The position numbers and the translations under genes were made by a program. A DNA stretch of 64,000 nt from Atherix ibis. Taxonomy: Eukaryota > Arthropoda > Insecta > Diptera > Athericidae. The DNA is taken from assembly GCA_958298945.1 (NCBI GenBank), contig OY282606.1, positions 85,815,696 through 85,879,695 of the forward strand, given 5' to 3'. Shown piece by piece: positions 45,191-55,730 of the stretch. A model generated the notes under the pieces. The model had not been told where the DNA came from. It did no database searches and was given only the letters and a program-made list of their open reading frames with translations. Position 1 is the stretch's first letter. Each line of letters starts with the position of its first letter.

Positions 45191-47107
45191 TAAATTTTTG
45201 GTTAAATTCTCTCAAACAATTATTACGATTAATTATGATAACTTCTTTAAAAATGTTTCCAAATATTTCCTCCTTTTTCAGTCACACAATTTTTGTTTCT
45301 TCAGAACAATTTCTAAGAATTTTTTTTTCAATAATTTTGGAAAATAACACTATTAAAAAATAATAATTTAATTAAAATATTCAATTAAAAATTATAATTA
45401 TTTTTTCGTTAAATTACAATTGATACCATAAACTACCATATTTGTAAGAAATCAATAAATTTAAAGAAAAATTTACATTAAGAAAAACACAAATAAAAAT
45501 AGTAAATAAGAAAATTTGTATTTAAAAGTTTTTCCTCGAAATTTTCGAAATTCAACAAACATAAATAAAATTTCTAAAATTGATAATAATTACAGTAATC
45601 TGAGTTGTAATTTTCATTTTAATTCACTGCACGGTGTGTGGAAACCAATTACATACCTTAAAGGGTTAATATTTTATTATATTTTCTTTAGGCAATTTGC
45701 TACTGAATCGACAACTTCTTTTTTTTTTTTGTTGCCTTCACTGCTCTACAATCCATTTACATCGAATAAATCTGGTAAAATCAGAGATTTATCTATCTTT
45801 TAGGCGAATAATCTGAAATACATTGAAATTTACAAAAACGTAAACTGGAAGACGATTTATTCAGAAAAGAAGAGCGATCGTTTCGTAGTAGCTAAGCTAT
45901 TTCGAAATTAATATAAAAAAACCATGAACATAATACAGAGGCTTTTATACAGTGTCTGCCAAATGGAATCTTAAGAGCCCATGAATCGATTCAAGGAGTA
46001 ATCAATTCAAACTCACCTGAGGTATACGAGTATGTAGGTTCCCAGGTCCGACTTCAAATAATCTTACCTCAGGTTCGGATCCGAACATGGACATCTGTGG
46101 CCGCACTGTTGAGACCAAATTGACTGTTAGTTACTATGATGGCTATGTTATCTCATGTCCACATTGGCAATGTTGCTTATATTGACTGTGGCCAGTTTTA
46201 GTAACTATTTTCAATTTATTATCGTAATTGTTTTGTGCGGTAGAAATTAATGTGTGATTGGTACAGAATTAATGGTAAAATTATGGTTTCATTTCGATGA
46301 TCATTATTCGTATTCGTATCCGAATAATATGAATCGGCGCGTGTTTTTCAATCCCTATGGCCAGTTGAATTTATATGCTAGTAAGTATTCGGATAAGCAC
46401 TTTTTGAATTGAGTTTATTTAATACATAATTTACTGGCAGTTTTATAAGTTAAAAATTGTAATAAATTGAATAATTCTGCGAAATAATTTTAGCATGTTC
46501 AGAATTTGTCAAATTAACTGGTTTCGAAGTTATTGGAATCGATTGTTGTGGAGAAGGCTACTTATTTCCAATGGGGAATATTTTAAACTATAATCGTTTT
46601 ACATAATATTACCAGAAAATGTTACTAACTAAATAATCATACAATGGAGAAATAATAATAGTTAAATTCGTGGTTGGAGATTTTGTTACTTTATAAATAT
46701 TACGTGGTGCATTTGCGTATTCCAAATATAGAAAGTTTTACCTCTTAAATGAAGTTAAGTGATCTGCATTGATTTTCTTACATAAAAAAATAGTTTTTAA
46801 ATACTTTTATTTTTATATAATTTTTTTTTTAAAACTAGAAAAGATTTTTCTTTAGGATTAAAAATAAACAAGTATTTTTAATGGCTACATAAAAACTAGA
46901 AAATTTCCGGAATTTCCCTTAAAAAAATTTACATTTTAAGGGCATATTTCAAAACTTTTTTATTGTTTACAAATCTTTTTTTTCCAGAAGAATCAATTTT
47001 ATAAAATTTGCTCAGAATATTCCTTGAGTATCAACACTCTGTTGCAGTAACTTCTTTAAATTGCCTTTAAAATTAAACAAAAAATTATTGTAGCTTTGCC
47101 AACAAGC
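45191..47107. other. AT-rich non-coding stretch
   Basis: No recognisable coding or repeat family. The part at about 45950-46400 is slightly less AT-rich but shows no supported frame. Confidence 0.4.
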
Positions 47108-47109
47108 TA

Positions 47110-48388
47110 CGAAGGCCGTTCAATAAGTCCTTAGAAAAAGATGAAAAAAAACTGTTCTTTAAAAAGAAAACAGTTTTTTTTCATCTTTTATTTCTATACA
47201 CTTTCCCAACCGTTTTTCCAAAATGTTTATTCCGTCCAAAAAATAGGATTTCGGAAGTTCTGCAAAATACTCATCCGTTTGAGCAATGACGTCCTCGTTG
47301 GAAGTGAACCGTCGTCCGTCAAGCCATTTCTTCAGATTGGGGAAAAGAAAATAGTCATTCGGGGCCAAATCTGGTGAATAAGCGGGATGCTGCAACAATT
47401 CCATTCTCAATTCCACAATTTTGGCCATGGAAACAGCGCAGGTGTGCACACGCGCATTGTCCTGATGCAAGAGGATTTTTTTCTTCTTCAGATGGGGGCG
47501 TTTCTCTTTGATTTTCTCGCTCAACCGTTACAATAACGACGCGTAATACGCTCCTGTTATTGTTTCTCCTTTTTCCAAGTAGTCAATAAAAATGATGCCC
47601 TGCGAATCCCAAAAGACCGTGGCCATTACCTTGCCGGCCGATGGCACAGTTTTTGCCTTCTTCGGAGCCCGTTCACTGTTGAAAATCCACTGTGATGACT
47701 GTCTCTTCGTTTCTGGAGTGTAGTAGTGTATCCAGGTTTCGTCCACAGTGACATATCGACGAAGGAATTCTGCAGGATTGAGATGAAAGAGTGCCAACAT
47801 AGCCTCAGAGTCCACTCTACGATTGCGCTTATTCTCCTCTGAGAGCAAACGCGGCACCCATCTTGCCGAATTTTTTTTTTACAGACAATTTTTCATGCAA
47901 AATTGAAGCGACTGTACCTTGTGATATGACCGTGGCCTCAACTAATTCGCGCACTTTAATTCGCCGATCGTTCGAAATCAGATCGTGGATTTTGTCGATG
48001 ATTTCAGAAGTAGACACCTCAACTGGGCGTCCTGAACGGCGTTCATCTTTTATGGATGAACGGCCACGTTTAAATTCATTCACCCAATTGTAAACCGTCG
48101 CAAACACAGGTGCAGATGTGCCATAAACTGCATCCAACTCGGCTTTGATTTCTTTCGGGTTTAAGCCTTTCAAATGGAGATGTTTGATGACAGCCCTAAA
48201 CTCGCTTTTTTCCATTATGCACAAATAAATGTCGTTAACTGTAATCGACGATATAAATTGACCTACACTATGGATCGAGCTGAAATTTTGACAGCTTTCC
48301 TGTCGATAATGCCAACAAAAAAAAAATCTTTACCGACACTACGAGCGCAATTTCTGGGATTTTCTAAGGACTTATTGAACGACCCTCG
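47110..48388 (-). mobile_element. Mariner L (irritans-type), near-complete
   Basis: Matching TIRs (GTTCAATAAGTCCTTAGAAA at 47118-47137 and its reverse complement at the right) are flanked by TA at 47108-47109 and 48389-48390. Length is 1279 bp, normal for a full-length mariner. A 21-bp-arm hairpin lies just inside the left TIR (47136-47189). Confidence 0.92.
47159..48215 (-). pseudogene. Mariner L transposase (Himar-like), two lesions
   Basis: Irritans-type transposase on the minus strand. The start is placed at MEKSEFRAVIKHL (48213-48215), matching the family start, although the open frame extends three codons further. The HTH and GRP linker (RRSGRP) lie in the first 131-codon frame. The next frame carries VTVDETWIHYYTPE (first Asp) and MATVFWDSQGIIFIDYLEKG. 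The last has LLHQDNARVHT (second Asp) and YSPDLAPNDYFLF (third Asp), ending in ILEKRLGKCIE. Only two lesions were seen: a frameshift in an A-homopolymer near 47871-47880, and an in-frame TAA at about 47525-47527 where Glu is usual. All three catalytic Asp are present. Confidence 0.9.
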
Positions 48389-48390
48389 TA

Positions 48391-48900
48391 CTTTCTTTTA
48401 ATTAGGAAAAATCATCACGAACCAGCGAAAATATTTAACAGTAATCTTCTTAAGGAGAAAAAGCTTTTTAATATTTTATAAAACTCTTTAAAAATTTATT
48501 TTTTAAGAAATGGTAAAAAATTGGCCTGCAAATTTTTTTGAAAATAATGGCCTGTTTCTAAAAGTACTCTTGTGCGAGCTTTATAAATTGCATTAATTAT
48601 GTAGCTAGTTTTAAAGGTAAAAATAATATAATTGATTGAACCAAAAAGATTCTAGGGAAAATTTGGAAAATTTTTCCTCTACTCGGAAGGGATTTAACCT
48701 AATTTTTAGGGGCTTTCATGAAAAAAAAAACGCTTTTAAAAAAGACTTTTGAGAAAATATACTAAATTTTGTTTTTCACAAATAATAACTTTAATTTCCC
48801 AAGCCTAAAAAAATATAAATTATTTTTTCTTGTACTGTTATTATGTCAAAAAGAAAGTACATTACTAAAAGGTTATCCGTTTTGTGATTTGGAAAAGTTT
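48391..48900. other. AT-rich stretch without features
   Basis: Nothing recognisable was seen. Confidence 0.4.
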
Positions 48901-48919
48901 AAGGTTTGCCATATGATTT

Positions 48920-49170
48920 GGACAATAACAGGCTTTGAATGCTAATTTTTGGGAAAAAAATTTCTTCAGTCGAAGAGCCTTATTCTTTGCATATTGGATA
49001 CCTCAATAAGATAATTTGCCATATATGGGGCTCTAAAAATCCACAAGAGACAGTAGATAAGCTATTGTATCTATGAAAAGTGACTGTCTATTATCCATTT
49101 TGTTCTGAAGGTATCATTGGAACGTATTAAAGGTACCATCAATTTTTAGCAATACGGCCATCTTTCTTTA
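48920..49170 (+). pseudogene. DD41D-like transposase fossil (K2)
   Basis: The plus strand reads HIGYLNK followed by IWGSKNPQETVDKLLYL (about 48985-49075), aligned with GYVNKQNGRIWGSENPQVTMEKPMH of J. It ends EGIIGTY (about 49110-49130). Short and broken. Confidence 0.55.
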
Positions 49171-49179
49171 CAAAGGGTG

Positions 49180-49820
49180 CCACAGTCAATAACAACATGG
49201 GGGAAGAAGTGTGCGCACGGCTGCTGGGATCCGACAGAGCCTACTACAGTCAGTATAAATTATTTCACCTGAAAATTTTGATATTGCATAATATCAAAGC
49301 AACTTACTACGCAAGATACTAGTCCTGCCAGTATTTATGTCCTTTTGGGTTCTAACTAAAAACTATTGCAAACGTTGCCATATGGCCTTATGGTTGTGGC
49401 GCTTCATAATGACCTCTGACGCTTGTCAGAAAGTCCTTAAATCAACAACAACAAAAAACTATGGCAAAAACTTATCCGCGTTAGAGTGGAGGATTCTTCA
49501 AAGAATTTTTGGTACCCAACAAAATAAAGAACGATTGTTCGGAGCTTATTTGACAACGAGATTTTTGTGGACATAAGTGCCCGATTTTGAATAAAATTGA
49601 GCCCAATAAACTGCGGTGGGCTGGTCTCTTAATCCCTTTGAATAAAAAAGATCCTGATCGAAAAGTCTAGAGTGATTCCAGTTAAACCATGCAGGATATT
49701 AAAACTATGCTGGACGTGTCAAATTAGAAGATCGTGGCGTGAATGTGGAATATCTGGAGTTCTTTGAGTCAGTATGCCTAGGCTGGTCTTCCTGTTATCG
49801 CACCATTGATGATAATGAAT
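49180..49820 (+). pseudogene. LINE Q remnant, copy Q3
   Basis: The plus strand encodes LLRKILVLPVFMSFWVLTKN (about 49303-49365) and LEWRILQRIFGTQQNKERLF (about 49478-49540), corresponding to the thumb and LRRIVGPPNEDERF of Q2. A Q-type 3' tail (GTTCTTTGAGTCAG at 49761-49774) follows. Confidence 0.65.
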
Positions 49821-50044
49821 TGGCCTACTAGAGGTTCTTGTGGATCTACGTGAAGAAATTGTTTGAACGCAGAAAATCCTCAAACTTGAAAGCATTGAAA
49901 AAAATTAACATCCGTCAAGCAATGGCCAAATTAAAATCCGTAACGTGCGAACGAGTCATTAAAAAAATTATCAAAAAAAAAAAATTATTGAGTTCTCTTT
50001 TGAGGGTCAAATATCTGAGAGTCATTCTGTACCAAAAATTCACC

Positions 50045-50453
50045 TTGAACTCACGCTAATCGGTGTTTCTGATAGGGTAACTAGAGCCATTTGGGATTGC
50101 CATAGGCTTTTTGGTAAAACTTGATGTCTGCAAACAAAAATGATAGTGTGGTCATATCTGGCAATCGTAAGAACTATTACCGTCTACGCGGCTCCAGTTT
50201 GATTTCCTAAGGCTAAACAACGTACTGCCCAAGCAATCCTTCATAAAGTTCAAAAATTGGCTAGCTTGGGCACCTGTAATACCCTAAAAACATGCTCTAC
50301 GATAGCTCTTTAAGATCTCGTAGATTTGCATATCAAAAAGGAAGCGGCTAATAAGGCTCTTAGGCTAGGACATTCCAAAATCTTAAAACCAGGGGATCAG
50401 TTTGGATACCTTAAGGTAGTATCGGAGCCAAAATAAGTACAGAAAGCTAACTA
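50045..50453 (+). pseudogene. LINE H, copy H4, RT C-terminal part
   Basis: Plus strand: AIWDCHRLFGKT (about 50090-50125), MIVWSYLAIVRTITVYAAPV (about 50138-50200), AILHKVQKLASLGTCNTLKT (about 50236-50297) and DLHIKKEAANKALRL (about 50322-50368). This is the thumb and post-RT region typical of LINEs that carry an RNase H domain. It is split by mariner M at a TA and continues at 51722. Confidence 0.75.
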
Positions 50454-51721
50454 CGAGGGTCATTCAACAAGTACTTAGCCTACAAAAGAAAAACGAAAAT
50501 TTTGGAAAGGTGGCAATTTATTTTTTCCCATAATCTCCTTTAAGCTCGATACACTTGGCCCAGTGATGCTCTAACTTTTTTAACCCGTCCAAAAAATACA
50601 TTTTCTCGAGGGAAGCAAAATAGCCCTCCGTGGCGACGATGACCTCCTCATTCGACCCAAATATATTCCCGGCGAGTAATTTTTTCAGGTTTGGAAACAA
50701 AAAGTAGTCACAGGGGGCCAAATCTGGAGAGTACGGTGGATGGGGCAGCAATTCGACCAATTTGGCCATGGAGATGGCGGAGGTGTGAGCCGGCGCGTTG
50801 TTGTGGTGGAACAGCACTTTTTTCTTCGCAAAGCGGGGCCGCTTTTTCTTCAATTCGACGTCAAATCGGCCCAATAAGTCAGCATAGTAGCGCCCCGAGA
50901 TTGGTTTACCCTTGTCGAGGTAATCGATGTGGATCACACCTTGTGAATCCCAGAAAACGGTGGCCATCACCTTTCCGGCCGATCGAACAGTCTTCGCTTT
51001 CTTCGGAGCACGTTCGCCGGGTGAAGTCCACTGTTTCGACTGTTCGTTGGTCTCTGGTGTGTACCAGTGAATCCATGTTTCGTCGACGGTCACGAAATGA
51101 CGCAAGAACTCCGCTGGATTGCGCTGAAACAGCGCCAAACTCGTCGCCGATGTGGTCTCACGGTTGCGCTTGTTTTCCGGTGTGAGCAACCGCGGCACCC
51201 ATCGCGCCGACAGCTTTCTCATGCCCACTTCTTTGTGTAGAATATGATGCACCGTTCCTACTGCGATGCCCACAGTCTCAGCTATCTCGTGAACCTTCAA
51301 TCGACGGTCTGCCAACACGAGATCGTGGACTTTTTTAACGTTTTCCTCCGTAGCAGCCGTTTTTGGGGCACCTGGGCGTGGCACATCAAAAACCGACGTA
51401 CGGCCACGAACAAACTCGTTGACGGTCGCCATCGAAGGAGAAGAGTCACCATACACAGGATCCAAGCGATCTTTGAATTCGCTGCGCGTTTTTCCTTCCA
51501 AAAACAAGAATCTAATCACCGAACGATATTGTTCTTTTTCCATTTTTGTGCAACCGACCGACACGCTCGTTTTCAAAAGCTCTCAAAACAAAACTAATGA
51601 AATGAATCGACTGAAACTTTGACAGTAGGCTATGAAAAGAATGTATTGCACGATGGTAAATTTTTTTTGTGACAGCAGTTCTATCGGGCAGTGAGGCTAA
51701 GTACTTGTTGAATGACCCTCG
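50454..51721 (-). mobile_element. Mariner M, youngest-looking element, inserted in LINE H4
   Basis: The 28-bp TIRs are identical (GAGGGTCATTCAACAAGTAC at 50455-50474, with an inverted copy ending at 51721). TA duplications lie at 50452-50453 and 51722-51723. The sequence AAGCTAACTATCTCTCG at about 51909-51925 is a related uninterrupted copy of the target. Length is 1268 bp. GC content is visibly higher than in the flanking DNA. Identical TIRs and an open transposase suggest recent insertion. Confidence 0.94.
50518..51543 (-). CDS. Mariner M transposase, open frame, altered catalytic site
   Basis: Irritans/Himar-like cut-and-paste transposase. The start is taken at MEKEQYRSVIRFL (51541-51543) by analogy with L; the open frame continues 11 codons upstream to 51576. 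Order: HTH1 (residues about 1-50), GAPK linker (about 60), HTH2 (about 75-110), WVPRLL motif (about 116), VTVDETWIHWYTPE (first Asp), MATVFWDSQG, then VLFHHNNAPAHTS. There the second catalytic Asp is Asn (HDN to HNN). YSPDLAPCDYFLF holds the third Asp. The spacing between positions two and three is 30 rather than the usual 34 because about four residues are missing before LLPHPPYSPD. A few residues are also missing at TVNEFVRGR in the first HTH. The frame is uninterrupted for 341 codons, unique in this window, but catalysis is expected to fail. It could still bind TIRs. Confidence 0.93.
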   Translation of the reverse strand: MEKEQYRSVIRFLFLEGKTRSEFKDRLDPVYGDSSPSMATVNEFVRGRTSVFDVPRPGAPKTAATEENVKKVHDLVLADRRLKVHEIAETVGIAVGTVHHILHKEVGMRKLSARWVPRLLTPENKRNRETTSATSLALFQRNPAEFLRHFVTVDETWIHWYTPETNEQSKQWTSPGERAPKKAKTVRSAGKVMATVFWDSQGVIHIDYLDKGKPISGRYYADLLGRFDVELKKKRPRFAKKKVLFHHNNAPAHTSAISMAKLVELLPHPPYSPDLAPCDYFLFPNLKKLLAGNIFGSNEEVIVATEGYFASLEKMYFLDGLKKLEHHWAKCIELKGDYGKK

Positions 51722-52615
51722 TATCTCTCGGATGCAATGCCGAGGAAACCTTACGTAAACCAGTCCTGCAAAGTAGGTCTTGCGGAACGCCTAACTTGGA
51801 ACGAGGGAAGACCTTCAGTCGAAGAAGTGGCTCTGGTCTTTTATACCAATGGTTCTAAGCCGGATGGGGTATTGGGCGGTAGTATCGGCGCCAAAAGAAT
51901 TCCCGAAAGCTAACTATCTCTCGTACACAATGCTGAGCAAATCAAATGTAAACCAGTCCTTCATAGTAGTTCTCACGGAGCGCTTTTACTCGAAGAAGGA
52001 CCCACGCCTTTTTATACAGGCAGCTCTAAAACGTCTATCTAAGGCCCTTGGTAAATCCCCATCAATTTTTTAGGCAGAAAATGCTATAGAGCTTTGTGCT
52101 ACAGAGGATATGAGAAGGAACCTACGTAACGCAACGATCTACATGATCTTAGACAACCAAGCTACGTTGAAAGCTCTTGTCTCATTTGATGTTTAATGCA
52201 AGCTGATTTGGGATATTCTTACGGTCCTAAATCAATTGTTCAGATACAACAAAGTAACTTTGTTGTGGGTGCCAGATTATGAGGGTATTGAGGACTACGA
52301 AGTAGCAGACCAGAAACCTTCTGTGGCTATCTAAAGGGCCACCGGTAATTTCTTGGGTATGAATCATTCTACAAAATTTATTGTTTTTTCTAAAAACATG
52401 GCGTTAAAGGTCTTGAAACTCAACAAACTAGACCTCAGACTAATCTCCGGCCTATTCAATGGGTACTATTTTTAAGATATCATCTTAATAAGATGGGCAA
52501 ATCTAACATAATAATCTGATGTTTTTGTTCCAAAGAGAATGACTACTCTTTAATTGCAATGCCATTACCCGCCAGACACTTCGGCATCTTAGTTTGGGAT
52601 TCGCTGATCCCCATG
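51722..52615 (+). pseudogene. LINE H4 continuation: RNase H and C-terminal tail
   Basis: Continues H4 after M. YTNGSKPDGVLGGS (about 51841-51885) resembles the start of a retrotransposon RNase H (YTDGSK). ATIYMILDNQATLKAL (about 52130-52178) and LLWVPDYEGIEDYEVAD (about 52260-52312) match later RNase H blocks, with WVPGH normally at the last. LNKLDLRLISGLFNGYYF (about 52418-52472) and the Cys-rich tail end near 52610. A roughly 230-bp segment around 51730-51970 is partly duplicated, which supplies the undisrupted M target. Confidence 0.75.
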
Positions 52616-52667
52616 AGATTTCCTTACAAAGTATCAATCACACAAGTGAGTTATAGAGTGTAAAAGA

Positions 52668-53680
52668 TGGAAGTTAACAAAGATAAATATTGAAAAAGAC
52701 AAAAAAGGAAGCCAGGAGGATGAAGTTCTGAATGGTACTTATGGTCCCGGTATTGTCCCAGCCAATTATGGGTACTTTTGGTTACATCGATTCTGTTCCG
52801 GTATTTTTGATATTAAAGATACACGTCACAAAGGTAGGCCCATAGTCGAAAATTTTGATAAAATCATGCAAAAGATCGAAGTAGACTGGCATATTTAGTT
52901 GTAGAGATAAAGATCGATCACAAAACAGTTTTTAACCACATCTGCATAAAGCTGAATTCAAAAAGAAGGCCGATGTTTGGGTACCGCAAGAGTTGGTGCA
53001 AAAAAATATGATGGATCAAATTTCCACCTACGCAATCTTGGCCAAACGGAACGAAATCGACCCATTTCTTTTGTATGGTTGGTGACTTCGGATAAGAAAT
53101 GGAGGTTATATACGATAATATTGTGCAAAAATGATTGTGATCAAAGCGCAATGGTGGCCAAACCGGACACTAATGACCATGAAGGTTTTGCTGTGCATTT
53201 AAAGGGACCGAAAAGGAATTATCTACTATGAGCAGCAGTGAAGTGGCTCAAATAGTGGCCAAACCGGGCACTAATGGCCAGAAAGGTTTTGCTAAACATT
53301 TGGTGGTACCGGAAAGGAAAGATTCGGACTAATGGCCAAACACCAAATTCGGATCTCTACTGTCAACAATTGGATCGTTTATAACTAGCGATTGACCAGA
53401 AGCACCTAAAACTGACCAATAGGAGAGATGTTCTGTTCCACTAAGACAACGCTAGGTCAAACACATCTATAGTGACTCGCTAGAAATTCCGTAAGCTTTA
53501 TTGGGAAATTTTCATGCATCCATCTTGTAGTCCGGACCTGCCACCAAGCAATTAACATTTTTTTTATCAGTGCAAAACTTTCTTAGTGATAAGAAATTGG
53601 CATCAAGAGAAGATTATGAAAATCGCTTAGTCGATTTTTTTGCCAATACGAACGAAGGCATTATGAAGTTACCTTTAAAT
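52668..53680 (+). pseudogene. Mariner O transposase, heavily decayed
   Basis: Short stretches match family B in order: DGTYGPGIVPANYGYFWLHR-like (about 52733-52790), RPIVENFDKIM (about 52840-52870), KKADVWVPQELVQKNMMDQI-like (about 52960-53020), a GDEKW-derived region (about 53085), FHQDN decayed to HxDNARSNTS-like (about 53440-53465), and SREDYENRLVDFFANTNEGIMKLP (about 53600-53673). Numerous stops, indels and an internal repeat of the GGCCAAACCGG segment (53155-53340) show long inactivity. Confidence 0.75.
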
Positions 53681-53682
53681 TA

Positions 53683-54604
53683 TTGGGTTGTTCGGAAAGT
53701 AATTTCGTTTTTTTTATTATAAAAATAAAAGACGATTTTCTTATAGTGAATTAATATTTTATTCAATTAAATATTATCCCGTCTGATCCAATATCCTTTC
53801 CCATTTTTCTGGCAGTAGCATGATTCCACGATCATAAAATTTTTGTTCTTTGCTGGCTAAAAACTGATCCAAGTGATTTTTGACCTCCTCATTTGAATTA
53901 AACGTTTTATCGTCTAAAAAATTTTGTAACCGGAAGGTGCTAGGTCTGGAGAGTATGGTGGGTAGGGTAGTATATCCCATCCGAGCTCTAAAACCTTTTG
54001 CCGAGTGGTCAAACTTGTATGTGGTTTCGCATTATCCTGTTGGAACACTGTACCTTTCCTATTGACCAATTCTGGCCTTTTTTCTTTAAATGAATCATCA
54101 AATTTGTCCAACTGATGAGAATAGACTTCAGAATTGATCGTTGTGTTGCTCGGTAGAAGCTCAAAATAAACGATTGCTTTGAAATCCCACCAAACAGATA
54201 CCATAACCTTTTTTTTTTTTATGAATATTGACTTTCGAAGTGCTTTAAGCCGGTTCATCTTTTTTTCTCCACGATCTTTTGCATTTAACATTGTTGTAGA
54301 CAACCCATTTCCCGTCCCCAGTGATGATACGCTTCAAAAATGGATCATTTTCTTGGTGTTTGAGAAGCAAATCATAAACGTCAATGCGACGGCACAAATT
54401 TTTTTTATAAGAAGATGAGGAACCCATATGTCGAGCTTTGAGAATGATCGGAATGATCATGAACGATCGAATTCGATAAATGCAATCTTTCAACGATCTC
54501 ACGAGTTGTTATTCGCCAGTTTGCATCAATTAATACCTTTTTTGTGTCTTCATCAACTTCAACTGACCTTCCAGAACGTGGATATTACTTTCTGAACAAC
54601 CCAA
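53683..54604 (-). mobile_element. Mariner E, nested in O
   Basis: TIRs TTGGGTTGTTCGGAAAGTAA (53683-53702) and the reverse complement of TTGGGTTGTTCAGAAAGTAA at the right, with TA on both sides (53681-53682, 54605-54606). At 922 bp it is short because the N-terminal HTH-coding part is missing. O sequence continues on both sides. Confidence 0.9.
53765..54590 (-). pseudogene. Mariner E transposase, HTH deleted, third Asp changed to Gly
   Basis: Minus-strand reading begins inside the HTH linker near the right TIR (SGRSVEVDEDTKKVLIDANW) with no start codon. ITGDGKWVVYNNVK has the first Asp. VWWDFKAIVYFELLPSNTTI follows. GTVFQQDNAKPHTS holds the second Asp and YSPDLAPSGYKIF shows Gly at the third catalytic position. 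The frames at 53774-53980, 53914-54303 and 54245-54502 overlap, marking two frameshifts. Inactive on several counts. Confidence 0.88.
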
Positions 54605-54838
54605 TATTAAATAAAATGGTGCCTATTTGAATCAAATTGGACGATCTTAACTACGTTAAATAAAATCTTAAAATACCAGGTATATAAGCTTAAATCCGCT
54701 GTTTGGTTGACAGATGTCAAACTCATAAAAAAAGTGCACGCCATACTTTTTTTTTTATCAGTTTGACATTTGTCAACATTAATCAGCGCACATTGTCAGC
54801 AATTTCGTACAACAACATACATTTTTCCTTTGGTAATC

Positions 54839-55075
54839 ATGTCTAGTTTTGTGCCAGAAAAAGAGCACATACGGGAAGCTCTGCTTTTCTGGTTCATTTT
54901 GAAAAAATCGGCTGCCGAATCGCATCGAATGCTTACGGAGGCCTATGGTGACCGTGCTTTATCAGAAACAACGTGCCGAGATTGGTTTCGTCGGTTCAAA
55001 AACGGTAATTTTGACTTGTCGGGCAAGAAACGTGAAAATCGGCCTAGAAAGATTGAGTTGTTGTTGTTGTTGTAG

Positions 55076-55126
<51 letters not shown>

Positions 55127-55131
55127 TGTTT

Positions 55132-55195
<64 letters not shown>

Positions 55196-55455
55196 GCAGG
55201 CTCTTTTGGATGAAGACATTACACAATCGCAAAAAATTGCTTGTGGAGCAATTGGGTGTTACTCAACCAGCTATTTCCATGCGTCTGCGGACCATGGGGA
55301 AGATTGAAAAGATCGGAAAATGGGTGCCGCATGAATTGAACTATAGGCAGATGGAGCGACGCCAAAACACATGCGAAATTTTTTGCAAACTCTTGTCCGT
55401 GTTCGTGAGAAAAATTTTTCCAAAATTTTTTGGAACCCTATATGATGATGAATGA
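54839..55455 (+). pseudogene. Mariner G transposase N-terminal half, split by (GTT)n
   Basis: Mos1-like start MSSFVPEKEHIREALLFWFI at 54839, then HTH1 with ETTCRDWFRRFKNGNFDLSG. The linker region is interrupted by about 140 bp of GTT repeats with an in-frame TAG at 55072. After the repeat, QALLDEDITQSQK continues, shifts frame, and reads QLGVTQPAISMRLRTMGKIE and WVPHELNYRQMERRQNTCEI (HTH2 and following). The catalytic domain is absent. Confidence 0.88.
55055..55196. repeat. (GTT)n microsatellite expansion inside mariner G
   Basis: About 46 GTT-type units with rare interruptions (GTAGTT near 55071; GTTTTGTTTTTG near 55120-55131). Open frames through it (poly-Val, poly-Asn, poly-Gln, poly-Thr) are repeat artefacts. 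Confidence 0.95.
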
Positions 55456-55489
55456 TTCCGGAACTTTTTTAGATCCTGGAGTTTATTTA

Positions 55490-55730
55490 TGAAGTAAATG
55501 CAGATCAATTGGCTACAGTGGGCTGGACACTTAATCCGTTTGGATAAGGAAGATCCTACCCTAAAGGTCTGCAGTGTCTTCATTTATCCAGGTCTGCATA
55601 ACGGTGATATCCAGGATGCCAAAAATATGTTGGGAATGTCAAACTAGAAGACAACAGTGCAAAGCCAAGACATCTGGAGTTCTTTGATTGAAAAGGTATA
55701 TTCCTCATTTAAATAGGTGGTGGCGTTTTT
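55490..55730 (+). pseudogene. LINE Q tail, copy Q4, inside mariner G
   Basis: Plus strand LQWAGHLIRLDKEDPTLKVC (about 55515-55573) matches LRRAGQLIRIGEEYPTWKAY of Q2. The GTTCTTTGATTG tail lies near 55678. A DD41D-like fragment (K3) follows at about 55735-55860, with a related ESRMTAI-type end near 56010-56035 outside G. Confidence 0.6.

Noticed and set aside
50691..51185. 164-codon plus-strand frame opposite mariner M
   Set aside because: It lies entirely within the transposase gene, is high in Arg, Ser and Pro as expected from an antisense reading, and has no motif.
54945..55307. Open frames rich in Val, Leu, Asn, Thr or Gln across the GTT repeat
   Set aside because: They follow from translating a trinucleotide microsatellite in different frames and have no independent coding signal.
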